From Rhizobium sp. AQ_MP (lineage in GTDB: Bacteria > Pseudomonadota > Alphaproteobacteria > Rhizobiales > Rhizobiaceae), in assembly GCF_014237835.1 (NCBI RefSeq), contig NZ_JACJVI010000007.1, positions 62,001 to 126,000 on the forward strand: a stretch of 64,000 nt of DNA. The letters run 5' to 3'. The notes under the pieces are model-generated. The model was given only the letters and a program-made list of their open reading frames with translations, ran no database searches and was not told the DNA's origin. The translations under genes and the position numbers were made by a program. Positions 35,894 to 43,678 of this stretch are shown here, piece by piece; the first letter of the stretch is position 1, and each line of letters opens with the position of its first letter.

Positions 35894-36020
35894 TGGCTTG
35901 GTCCTTCCTTGGGCTCGATCTCGATAGCCCAAGACTAGCCGATATTCTCTCTAAGTCAATGATTTTATTTGTCTTTTTAGTCTCGCGTGTCCTCTGCAGA
36001 ACAAGGCAGAAGCGACGAAA

Positions 36021-36356
36021 TCAGCCGAAAACGTCGGGTTTCTCGTCTTCCTGCTCCAGCGTGCCCGCTTCGACCGCTCGGAGAACCGCCTGCTTTTCGG
36101 TTTCGAGCCGATTGGTGAAGTCGCGGAGTTCCTGCATCGACATTTGGCTTAGATCCTTCTCAGGCTCGGTGTTCTTCTGATCGAAGAAGCCGCCCGCTCT
36201 AAGGATACTTGTTCCTGCCGTGCTCCGGGCCGGTGCCGGCGCCTTTGGATCTCTACAGACGCTCACCAGGGCCTCAACGGCCGCAATCACGCCCTCGGTC
36301 TGGAGCATGTGCTTTGCCCGCTCCATGGCTTCTCTGCGTTCGCTTGCTGCGCTCAC
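36021..36356 (-). CDS. terminase small subunit-like protein
   Basis: 111 residues. VSVCRDPKAPAPARSTAGTSILRAGGFFD followed by SQMSMQELRDF resembles small proteins encoded just before large terminases in alphaproteobacterial prophages. No large terminase follows here. The start is GTG at 36356 with GAGGAG seven bases upstream, overlapping the previous stop by four bases. The packaging role is inferred. Confidence 0.5.
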   Translation of the reverse strand: MSAASERREAMERAKHMLQTEGVIAAVEALVSVCRDPKAPAPARSTAGTSILRAGGFFDQKNTEPEKDLSQMSMQELRDFTNRLETEKQAVLRAVEAGTLEQEDEKPDVFG

Positions 36357-36937
36357 CCGAATACTCCTCGATCTTGTTTGGCCTGCTCTTGTTCTGCGAG
36401 CCGGCGGTAATGGTCCCGCGCTTCCTCCAGTGCCGCCGCCTGCCGTTGCAGTTCGGCAAGCTCGGCGGAGACTGGCTTTTCGTCAGGTGTCTCCAGGCTG
36501 GCGCGGATCTCTGCGGCTCGCTTGCGATCGTCCCGACGCCTCGCGCGCTCCGCTGCCGGTCCTGGTGCATGGGTCTTGGCCCTCTGATCGTACCGCTGCC
36601 GTTCTTCCGGGCTCATGGCTGCCAGCCTCTTCGCCTTCGCCTTGCGAATCCGTTCGATCCTTTTCAACTTCGCTTGCAGCTTGGCTTCTGCATCCGGGGC
36701 TTTCCCATTGGGCCATTGCACTAGCCCCCACTGGTCGCCCTTTGGTGTAGTCCCGCCATGGTAGTGGCACCTGCCATTCTCCTTCGCGAGCTGCGAACAT
36801 GGGAGCCCATCTCTCTTCCTGCGGGCGCCGCACTTTGGCAGCGTCTCGCGCTTCGCGTTCCATCGCTTGATGGCCTCGCGGCTGATCATTCGCCATTGCG
36901 TGGACTGGCGCCAGGTGTTCAATCGGTTGCTCTTCAC
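36353..36937 (-). CDS. HGGxSTG-type phage protein
   Basis: 194 residues. CGARRKRDGLPC with CHYHGG is the Cys/His motif of HGGxSTG-type proteins that often precede terminase genes. The rest is highly basic and helical (KAKLQAKLKRIERIRKAKA). I start at GTG 36937 because GGAGGT lies six bases before it; the frame upstream runs into the repeat region. Probably a DNA-binding packaging or regulatory protein. Confidence 0.6.
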   Translation of the reverse strand: MKSNRLNTWRQSTQWRMISREAIKRWNAKRETLPKCGARRKRDGLPCSQLAKENGRCHYHGGTTPKGDQWGLVQWPNGKAPDAEAKLQAKLKRIERIRKAKAKRLAAMSPEERQRYDQRAKTHAPGPAAERARRRDDRKRAAEIRASLETPDEKPVSAELAELQRQAAALEEARDHYRRLAEQEQAKQDRGVFG

Positions 36938-37031
36938 AGCGCACCTCCGACAAGGCCTGATGGGGTGTCGCGGCCGGCGGGAGTTGCGAGAGATCGCACG
37001 GCCAAAGCGACGGACATTATGTCGGGCCAGG

Positions 37032-37312
37032 TGGTCCAAGCTGGTCCAAGCAGGATTTTGGCACTTGGACCGCCGTAACCGATTGACTTAATTGCGTAAT
37101 TTCGCGTGGTCCAAGCGGTCCAAGCAAAATCGACCCAAATCCTTATAGTACGGGCGTATGGGGGAGAGATCAGGTCTCTCGATCGGCATGCTCTGCTCTG
37201 CATTTTTGTCTCTGCCTCTATAACTCTTTTTCTACTTGGACCACTTGGACCACCTGGACCGCCCCTGAGAAATAAGGCTTTTTCGGTCCTGAACTGGTCC
37301 AAGTGGTCCAAG
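37032..37312. repeat. cluster of ten iteron-like repeats (GGTCCAAG)
   Basis: GGTCCAAG on the plus strand ends at 37040, 37050, 37115, 37124, 37303 and 37312. On the other strand CTTGGACC occurs at 37064, 37235 and 37244, and CCTGGACC (one change) at 37253. Copies come as tandem pairs or a triplet at 9-10 base spacing, about one helical turn. The only gene-free stretch of this size (36938-37325) next to the primase-helicase gene holds them. They look like replication iterons or a regulator binding array. Confidence 0.75.
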
Positions 37313-37325
37313 CTCCACGCCGGTC

Positions 37326-40157
37326 TCACCCGTCCCAATGGACGTTTTGTCCGATCCAGTTGCTGAAGCTGGCGCGGCAAGCCTCTAGGCTCGGCAACAC
37401 ATAGAAGCGCGAACGCGGGCCTTCGCAGCGCGGTCTGACGATATCGCAAGCGGGAATGATCTCACGCAGGAGCTTCCCGAACTGCTCTTGACCGATCTCG
37501 CGGGCGTAACGCTCCCTCGCGACGGCGCTGCGGTAGTGGTCGTAGAGCCGTTTCGTCTCGACGCGCTCAGGCCATTCACCGGACGCATCAAGCGTTCCTT
37601 CCGTGAGGCAGGCGTGAAGCCATTTCTGCATTGACGGCAGCGAGTTCAGTTTCTGATCTAGAAGGGCGGCCGTCTCAGGCGCGGCGCGCACATCGATCTT
37701 GCTCAGGTCGAAAGCCTGGAGATAGGCCAGCAATGCTCCAGCGCCCCCGTTCGCCCGCTCTGCGGCAATCGCGCCGAAGTATGCGTGATCCTGTTGCCGG
37801 GCCGGCCCCACGTCAAAGACCGCCCATCTCCGTTCGTCATTCCCGGCCGGCACTACCAAAGCTTCGTTCGATGTGATGAGCAGGCGAGCGCAGTCGCGGA
37901 CCTGGAATGCGTCAAAGCCCTTCCGCTCGACCATCCTGATTTCACTCGTGACCAGGTTCTTCAACGGTCCCTCAATCGCAGGGTTGCCCGCGAAAAAGCC
38001 TTCCTCGACCTGGATGAGTAGTGCTTGCTCCAGGTGGGCGTTGAAGTTTCCGACCAACTGCTTGGACTGCGCGATCTGCACATAGTTTCGACGGTGCAGC
38101 ATCGCGCCAATGTACTCGCCGACGATCGTCTTGCCGGTGCCGCGGCCGCCTCGGAGTACGACAGCAACACCCGGCTTCTCGCTCGGCTGCTGAACCATCT
38201 GAGCCAGCCAAGCGACGAACCACTTGAACAGCCCTTCTTCGCCTCGGCAGATGTTGTGCCGCAGATGGTCAAGGAACCGTGCGCAGCTTGCATTTGGGTT
38301 CGGCTCGACGGCGAAGCCCTGCCAGTAGTTATAGTAGTCGGGGTGCGCGCCCTGCGGTTCGAAGACAACGCCCTTATACTCCCGCCGGTTCGGCGAGTTC
38401 AGCCACAGATCGAAGGCCTGAACCATCTTCCCTTCGACCATCACACGTTTTGGCGCGTGCCAGTAGCGACGTTCCTGCACCTGGGCAAACTCTGGTTCGC
38501 TGCGGCTGTCACCTTCCGGTGGTTCGACCAGGATACGGGTCCTACCGTTGATGACCACAACGGCTTCACGGGTGTTGAGCTGGTCAATCGCGGCCTCAAT
38601 GAGATCGGGCTCAGGCAGCAGATATGCCGGGTTCGTAAGATCCTCGATTTCAAGCCAGCCATCTTCCAGCATCTGCCGCACGTAATCCGCCCGGTCGCGC
38701 TCGTGGCAGTGCGCGTGCCTGCAATGGATCACAAAGCCCTCGGATTTGCCTTCTCCGGCATTCGTGATGAACGTCGCACCGTCCATGCCCGGAGTGGTGT
38801 GTTCGGCCTCGTAAGGGCAAAGAATGTGATGCCGGTTCTCCGAAACCTTGTTCGTGAAGACATCCGGCCGGCGTTTGCGCAAAGCATCGACAATCAGGAA
38901 CCGCCGGCCAAAACCCTTCAGCCAGGCCGTCAGGTCGAAGACTTCGCCCGTGCTGGCGTCAAGATACTCGACCTTCTTTGCGCGCGGCCGAAGCGCCTTG
39001 GCGGCTGGCGGTGCAGTCTCGACGGCAGCGGATGTGCTGATCATAGCGAAGGCGTCGCATGCCTCGCCGTGCAGCACGCGAGAAACCGGCCGCACGTTCG
39101 CCGGGTGGCGCGGCAGATAGAAGAGCCGGCTGGTATCGGTGCAAGAAGTATCGAACGGCGCGCCTAGCGAAGTCGCAACAGCCTTATAGGCTTCCGCCCA
39201 TCCGGCGATGGCCTCTTTCTGCGAGGGATAATCCGAAGCGCGCCAAGGGCGAGCGAGCCGAAGCGCCACGCGGAATTTCGGGCAAGGAGCGTGTCGCAGG
39301 AAAACATATTCCTCGCTTTCGCGATCGACCTTCGCGCCTTCATAGATAGCAGCAAGATAATGCTTTTCCTTGGCAAGATAGGCAGCCGCAGCGGCACTCA
39401 GGTCTAGTTCCGGGTTCTGCTTGAGGTACTTCTGCCAGACGGTCTTGCGCACTGCCGTTTCGGTGGTCAGGTGGGAGTGAGTGGACGCAATTGCTGCGGT
39501 CCATTTCTTCGCCGCTACTGCGCTCACCAGCGTGTCCAGGTCGGCGCCGTGATCGTAGTCCAGCACCAGGGCATGGATTTCGGTGGCTTCGTCGTTCCCC
39601 CGCTTGTTTCCCTTGAGAGACGCAGGGACGATGCAACGCCCTTTCTTGGCGCCCACTTCATGCCGCGTCATTACCCGGCACAGCTCGGCCCATGTCATCC
39701 GCACTGCCGGTGGAAACTCGGTGTCCGTCTCGCTCGTCCCGTAGGTGAAAGCAATCTCTGCCTCCCCGCCTTCCGGTGGCTCAGGAAGAGTGTCGAAGAA
39801 CGGCAGTCCAGCGAGGAAGTCAGCCAACTTGCCAGTGGCGGCGGCTTTGCCGGCGAGCACTGCGCTTGCCTCCGAGTGCCCCGCCTCAAGAGCCCATAGG
39901 ATCTTGGCGTTGGCAGCATCGGCGGTGAGACCGGCCGCGATAAAGGCCTCCTTCTCTCGCTGGATAACTTCCTGCGCGAGCGCTGTTTGCGAAGCGCTCT
40001 TCTCGGCTGGCTTTAGCTCGATCACCTTGGCCGACTGACGCGGGCCGGGCGCATTGGTGGCGTCCGCTGCCGCTGCGTTCCTCTTCGCCTTAGCCCATGC
40101 GCTATCGTTCGAAGAATTGCCTGCGGCGGCATTTTGGGGTAATGTCATGTCTGTCAT
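37326..40157 (-). CDS. primase-helicase of the element
   Basis: 943 residues. The N-terminal part has a primase-like fold signature (ALVLDYDHG near residue 200, ASTHSH, KFRVALRLARPW). A Cys/His block near 440-485 (HILCPYEAEH; HCRHAHCHERD) may bind zinc. The C-terminal DUF5906 / superfamily-3-like ATPase has Walker A GGRGTGKT at residues 670-677, acidic LIQVEEG and sensor LLITSNE. It would prime and unwind DNA for autonomous replication of the excised element. The iteron cluster lies at its 3' end. A second ATG at 40148 is an alternative start. Confidence 0.85.
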   Translation of the reverse strand: MTDMTLPQNAAAGNSSNDSAWAKAKRNAAAADATNAPGPRQSAKVIELKPAEKSASQTALAQEVIQREKEAFIAAGLTADAANAKILWALEAGHSEASAVLAGKAAATGKLADFLAGLPFFDTLPEPPEGGEAEIAFTYGTSETDTEFPPAVRMTWAELCRVMTRHEVGAKKGRCIVPASLKGNKRGNDEATEIHALVLDYDHGADLDTLVSAVAAKKWTAAIASTHSHLTTETAVRKTVWQKYLKQNPELDLSAAAAAYLAKEKHYLAAIYEGAKVDRESEEYVFLRHAPCPKFRVALRLARPWRASDYPSQKEAIAGWAEAYKAVATSLGAPFDTSCTDTSRLFYLPRHPANVRPVSRVLHGEACDAFAMISTSAAVETAPPAAKALRPRAKKVEYLDASTGEVFDLTAWLKGFGRRFLIVDALRKRRPDVFTNKVSENRHHILCPYEAEHTTPGMDGATFITNAGEGKSEGFVIHCRHAHCHERDRADYVRQMLEDGWLEIEDLTNPAYLLPEPDLIEAAIDQLNTREAVVVINGRTRILVEPPEGDSRSEPEFAQVQERRYWHAPKRVMVEGKMVQAFDLWLNSPNRREYKGVVFEPQGAHPDYYNYWQGFAVEPNPNASCARFLDHLRHNICRGEEGLFKWFVAWLAQMVQQPSEKPGVAVVLRGGRGTGKTIVGEYIGAMLHRRNYVQIAQSKQLVGNFNAHLEQALLIQVEEGFFAGNPAIEGPLKNLVTSEIRMVERKGFDAFQVRDCARLLITSNEALVVPAGNDERRWAVFDVGPARQQDHAYFGAIAAERANGGAGALLAYLQAFDLSKIDVRAAPETAALLDQKLNSLPSMQKWLHACLTEGTLDASGEWPERVETKRLYDHYRSAVARERYAREIGQEQFGKLLREIIPACDIVRPRCEGPRSRFYVLPSLEACRASFSNWIGQNVHWDG

Positions 40158-40169
40158 CCATCTGCATTG

Positions 40170-40205
40170 AGGCCCGTTCCAGTTCGCGCTGGACGGGCCT
40201 TTTTC
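40170..40205 (+). terminator. terminator-like hairpin just upstream of the primase gene
   Basis: AGGCCCGT and CCAG pair with CTGG and ACGGGCCT (one bulged T, loop TTCGCG), followed by TTTTT on the plus strand. On the minus strand no T-run follows, so it would stop antisense transcripts, not the operon. On the operon strand it sits 13 bases before the primase start and could affect its translation. Confidence 0.6.
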
Positions 40206-40212
40206 GTAGGTT

Positions 40213-40482
40213 TCAGGGATCGTTGTTGACGGCGAGGTAGATCGTGCTCGTCTTCACGCGGACGGGCGAAGCGGTTGCCTCCACCCCGTCGATGAACTTC
40301 ACAAGGCTCGCCACAGTGACGACGACGGGGCCGCCGGCCTGGATCTGCCGGCCGACTAGACGGCCTTCGCCGATCCTGTTGCGCACCCAATCGGGGCTTC
40401 GCGCCATGATCTGAGCGGTCTCGGCCACACTCACAAAGGCTCTATCGCGCCAGGGCACATAGGTTTGGGCTGTCTTGGTCAT
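40213..40482 (-). CDS. helix-turn-helix protein, AlpA/Xis-like
   Basis: 89 residues. FVSVAETAQIMARSPDWVRN is a winged-helix-like recognition segment of the excisionase/AlpA type. AAGGAG precedes the ATG. It is one of three small DNA-binding proteins in this leftward early operon and may control excision or early transcription. Confidence 0.65.
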   Translation of the reverse strand: MTKTAQTYVPWRDRAFVSVAETAQIMARSPDWVRNRIGEGRLVGRQIQAGGPVVVTVASLVKFIDGVEATASPVRVKTSTIYLAVNNDP

Positions 40483-40495
40483 CTTCGTGTCTCCT

Positions 40496-41122
40496 TCATT
40501 TGGACTTCGGGAGACTGGCGTTGGGGGTCGCGCCGATAAAGGTCACGTGGCGACCAGACTTCCGGCGCAACGCTTCGGCAGCCCGTTCGGCCTCCAATTC
40601 CGCGGCGATCGACTTCAAATCATCCGCGATCGTGAACAGCGAATACGCGAAGGCATCCCGAAGCTTCTGGCAGCCGCCTCGTGCCTTAACGATCTGGGAT
40701 GTGATGCGCCTCCAGGCGTTGAAATTCTTCTCGCAGCGATCCTTGGTCGCCGGCTCGCCGAGAAACTGAGCGGCCTGCTTTGCTGCTGCCGAGTTCGACA
40801 CACCGTTGCCCGCGAACATCACGAGCGCCGCCGCATAGATGCTGCGTGTGTTGTAATCGACGGGCGGGCGCCCGCGCTTGCGCTGCGGCTCGCCTTGGAA
40901 CATCGGCGTCCAGTAGGGCGCGATCTCGTCACAGGCCCGGTCAATCGCGTACTCGACAAGCGACGGGTGGCCGACCAGAACGACGCCATTTTCCTGCATG
41001 AGATTGGCCGCAACGGTGCGGAGAACCTTGGCCTCCTCTTCGGCCCAAAAGGCTTCTTCGTCTGGCGTTCGGGTGTTGAGCTTGTCCAAGGCGCGCTTGA
41101 ATACGGTATCGGCGGGCTTCAT
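40496..41122 (-). CDS. hypothetical element protein
   Basis: 208 residues, helical, with a basic RKRGRPPVDYN segment in the middle that could bind DNA. No family recognised. Its start overlaps the stop of the upstream helix-turn-helix gene by four bases (ATGA), so the two are probably coupled. Confidence 0.55.
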   Translation of the reverse strand: MKPADTVFKRALDKLNTRTPDEEAFWAEEEAKVLRTVAANLMQENGVVLVGHPSLVEYAIDRACDEIAPYWTPMFQGEPQRKRGRPPVDYNTRSIYAAALVMFAGNGVSNSAAAKQAAQFLGEPATKDRCEKNFNAWRRITSQIVKARGGCQKLRDAFAYSLFTIADDLKSIAAELEAERAAEALRRKSGRHVTFIGATPNASLPKSK

Positions 41123-41358
41123 GACCGAGCCTCCGGCGTCCGGTCTTCGACACTCCTGATGTATTCAAGCAGGCTTTCGGTGCGGACAACGGTTCGGCTC
41201 CCCACGCCAGCAAGGCGAAGGTGGCCGGCCTCTTTCATCCGGTAAATCGAGGTGCGAGACACCCCGAGCAACTGAGCGGCTGTCTTGATGTGAAGGAAGG
41301 GGCGATCCTGCCAAGGGATTTCGTAGGCCTTGACGTCATTGGGCGGTTTCGTCTGCAT
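41119..41358 (-). CDS. helix-turn-helix protein, AlpA/Xis-like
   Basis: 79 residues. LHIKTAAQLLGVSRTSIYRM, KEAGHLRLAGVGSRTVV and TESLLEYI are the classic excisionase-type helix-turn-helix with wing. AAAGG eight bases before the ATG at 41358 supports this start over 41373. Likely a regulator or recombination directionality factor. Confidence 0.75.
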   Translation of the reverse strand: MQTKPPNDVKAYEIPWQDRPFLHIKTAAQLLGVSRTSIYRMKEAGHLRLAGVGSRTVVRTESLLEYIRSVEDRTPEARS

Positions 41359-41593
41359 GGTAATGCCTTTCAATCGCAGGCACCACGGCCTGCATTAACG
41401 ATAGTCCGTTCCCATTCGGTCATTCTCCCGGTGTTGGCTTGGTCGTCGGATACTATGGCGCGGCTTGTGCAGTTACGCAACCGGAATTTACTTCCGAAAA
41501 GCCGAGCAAGATGTTGAAATGTAAGACATTTATCCGGTTTTTTGGCTGCAGGTCATTGGCGGCTTTGGCATTCTCGCCATAGCGCCGGATCGA

Positions 41594-41788
41594 TCAGGCT
41601 GCGGTTTCCTGCCCGTGGAAAAACTCGATAAGGGCTTTCCGGCTGGCGACATAGCGCTGCCCGACCTGACGCACCGGGGGCAGATGCCCGGCCTGGATCA
41701 TGTGGTAGGTGGCTTGATAGCTACGCCCGATCTCCTTGCCGATCGCGCCGACACCCCAAATCAGGTCCAGTTCCTTCGCTTCGGTCAT
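41594..41788 (-). CDS. small AlpA-like DNA-binding protein
   Basis: 64 residues. GAIGKEIGRSYQATYHMIQAG with VGQRYVASRKAL is a MerR/AlpA-type helix-turn-helix. AAAGGAAATCAC precedes the ATG. It is the first gene of the leftward operon, driven from the divergent control region shared with the Arc-like regulator. About 235 bases without a gene separate it from the next one. Confidence 0.7.
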   Translation of the reverse strand: MTEAKELDLIWGVGAIGKEIGRSYQATYHMIQAGHLPPVRQVGQRYVASRKALIEFFHGQETAA

Positions 41789-41828
41789 GTGATTTCCTTT
41801 GCTGACTTCGAATGGTTTACAGTTGCAT

Positions 41829-41881
41829 AAATTACGGTGATTTCATTGCCGGTCAAGATCAAATACATTACGGTGATTTCA
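41829..41881. promoter_or_regulatory. divergent control region with 15-bp direct repeats
   Basis: ATTACGGTGATTTCA occurs at 41831-41845 and again at 41867-41881, 36 bases apart. On the minus strand TTGACC (41851-41856) and TAATTT (41829-41834), spaced 16 bases, form a promoter for the AlpA-like gene, with the first repeat filling the spacer. Probable operators for the Arc-like protein; binding is inferred. Confidence 0.6.
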
Positions 41882-41901
41882 ATAATGTGGGACAAGTGCA
41901 A

Positions 41902-42258
41902 ATGAAGCAGACCAAAAAAGCGGGCCGGGGCTCCGATCAATTCCCGCTGCGACTGCCTGATGGCATGAGAGACGCGATCAAGGCCGCTGCCGACATCAGC
42001 GGCAGATCCATGAATGTGGAGATCGTCAGCCGCCTGGAGGCCAGCCTTGCGAACGCTGAACTGGAAGATGCCGAGCGCCGGGACTATGAGCGGCGCATCA
42101 GGGTGCTGCTCGACAACGAAGCCCGGATGAAAGACTGCTTCAAAGACGCGCTGAACGCGCTGGCGCGCGGCGATGCCGAGAAGGCGCAACAGATCCTTAC
42201 GCCGCTGGCGTGGTACGAACGCCCGGCCGCTGAAGACAACGGCAACGGAGGGGGCTGA
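41902..42258 (+). CDS. Arc-like ribbon-helix-helix regulator
   Basis: 118 residues from MKQTKKAGRGSDQF. FPLRLPDGMRDAIKAAADIS followed by GRSMNVEIVSRLEASL is the Arc repressor ribbon-helix-helix fold, with a helical C-terminal extension. An upstream in-frame start at 41812 would add 30 residues crossing both operator repeats, so I reject it. The stop overlaps the integrase start by one base (TGATG). It likely represses the divergent promoters. Confidence 0.78.
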   Translation: MKQTKKAGRGSDQFPLRLPDGMRDAIKAAADISGRSMNVEIVSRLEASLANAELEDAERRDYERRIRVLLDNEARMKDCFKDALNALARGDAEKAQQILTPLAWYERPAAEDNGNGGG

Positions 42259-43502
42259 TGTCAGTACGCAAACGAAACTGGACCTCGCCAACGGGCGAGA
42301 CGAAATCAACGTGGGTCGTCCGCTACACCGATGCGGCCGGAAAGCGGAGACTGAAGAGCTTCAAACTGAAGAAGGACGCGGACGCCTTCGCGGCAACGGC
42401 CTCGGTCGAGGTAAAGCAAGGGGTCCATGTTGCCGACCGTGAGACGGTCACAGTCGAAGCGGCGGGCAGACTATGGATCGCCTCGACGCGCGCCGCCGGT
42501 CTGGAGCGATCGTCGATCGAAGACTACGAACGGACGTTGCGGCTCCATATCGTCCCGTTCCTTGGCAACCTTCGCCTGAACGCCCTGACGACGGTTCGGC
42601 TCCGGGCCTATGAGGACGAACTGAGAGAAGCCGGGCGCTCGGCCTCGATGATCAAGCGCGTGATGACATCGCTCGGCACGATGCTCGCCGATGCGCAGGA
42701 GCGGGGGCTTGTCGTCCGCAACGCCGCGCGGGAAATGCAGTCGCGGCGCGGCAGCAAGGCAGATCGCCAGCAGAAGCGCCAGAAGGGCAAGCTGAAAGTC
42801 GGGATCGACATTCCCACAAGCGAAGAGGTGAGGGCGCTGATCTCCGCTGCCGAAGGCCGGTGGCGTCCGTTGATCCTCACGGCTGCCTTTGCGGGGCTCC
42901 GGGCGAGCGAGCTTCGCGGCCTGCGCTGGCAGGACATCGATTTTGACCGGCGCGAAATCCGGGTGCATCAGCGCGCCGACAGGTTCAACGATATCGGCAA
43001 TCCGAAATCCATATCAGGCGAACGGACTGTGCCGGTGCCGCCGATCGTGATCAACACCCTCCGAGAATGGAAACTGGCCTGCCCACGGCGCGACAGCGGC
43101 AAGCTGGACGCGGACGGAAAGCCGGTGATGGTGCTCGATCTGGTTTTCCCTACGGGGACAGGCAAAGTCGATAACCTGAACAACATGCTGAAGCGCGGCC
43201 TGCATCCGCTATGGGTTAAGGCCGGCGTGACGGTCGAGAGCGGAGAGACTGACGAGAAAGGCCGGCCGGTGCTGGTCTCGAAATATTCCGGCCTTCACTG
43301 CCTCCGGCATTGGGCCGCTTCCTTCATGATCAACCGGCGCGAAGATGGCGGCTTGGGCCTCCCGCCGAAGATCGTTCAGGAGCGGCTAGGGCATTCTACC
43401 ATTGCCCTCACCATGGACCTCTATTCGCACTTGTTCCCGAAGGATGACGACGGTTCAGAGCTGGCGAACGCCGCAGATATGGTCTTAGGTCGCGCGACAT
43501 GA
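42258..43502 (+). CDS. tyrosine-type site-specific integrase
   Basis: 414 residues. An N-terminal arm-binding region and SAM-like core-binding domain (about 60-165) precede the catalytic domain. The catalytic residues are Arg215 (GLRASELRGL), His347 and Arg350 (HCLRHWAAS), His379 (LGHSTI) and Tyr389 (MDLYSHLF), all intact. It would integrate the element at tRNA-Thr and excise it. It lies 45 bases from attR, and its stop codon overlaps the right arm-type repeat. Confidence 0.95.
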   Translation: MSVRKRNWTSPTGETKSTWVVRYTDAAGKRRLKSFKLKKDADAFAATASVEVKQGVHVADRETVTVEAAGRLWIASTRAAGLERSSIEDYERTLRLHIVPFLGNLRLNALTTVRLRAYEDELREAGRSASMIKRVMTSLGTMLADAQERGLVVRNAAREMQSRRGSKADRQQKRQKGKLKVGIDIPTSEEVRALISAAEGRWRPLILTAAFAGLRASELRGLRWQDIDFDRREIRVHQRADRFNDIGNPKSISGERTVPVPPIVINTLREWKLACPRRDSGKLDADGKPVMVLDLVFPTGTGKVDNLNNMLKRGLHPLWVKAGVTVESGETDEKGRPVLVSKYSGLHCLRHWAASFMINRREDGGLGLPPKIVQERLGHSTIALTMDLYSHLFPKDDDGSELANAADMVLGRAT

Positions 43503-43512
43503 TCGCGACAAG
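43493..43512 (+). repeat. right arm-type repeat of the element
   Basis: Matches 28448-28467 at 19 of 20 positions, same orientation, 35 bases before attR and overlapping the integrase stop codon. Probable integrase or Xis arm site. Confidence 0.55.
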
Positions 43513-43547
43513 AATGCTATAGGCCTTGATTTGCAGGGTGTGATCCA

Positions 43548-43595
43548 TGATTTGTAATCAGGGGGTCGCGGGTTCGAACCCTGCCGGGGGCACCA
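43548..43595 (+). repeat. attR, right 48-bp direct repeat (tRNA-Thr 3' fragment)
   Basis: Identical to 28294-28341. It lacks the 5' part of the tRNA and cannot encode a functional tRNA. The sequence after it is the original chromosome downstream of tRNA-Thr. Confidence 0.95.
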
Positions 43596-43678
43596 CTTCT
43601 CATCACATGATCGTTTTTGCCATTGTCCTCGCGGGTACTTCTTTGGCATGGTCTGCGCCGACAGCCGAGGGAGACCTG

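Noticed and set aside
37032..37312. CRISPR array
   Set aside because: Repeats are 8-9 bases, in both orientations, with no spacers of uniform length and no cas genes nearby.
41812..41901. Longer start of the Arc-like regulator
   Set aside because: The added residues would be encoded by both operator repeats and the divergent promoter; the ribbon-helix-helix begins properly after 41902.
43548..43595. A second tRNA-Thr gene
   Set aside because: Only the 3' 48 bases are present; the acceptor 5' strand and D-arm are missing. It is the attR copy.
43547..43678. N-terminal extension of the MliC-like protein into attR
   Set aside because: The extension translates tRNA sequence; ATG 43679 has a good ribosome binding site and begins a signal peptide.
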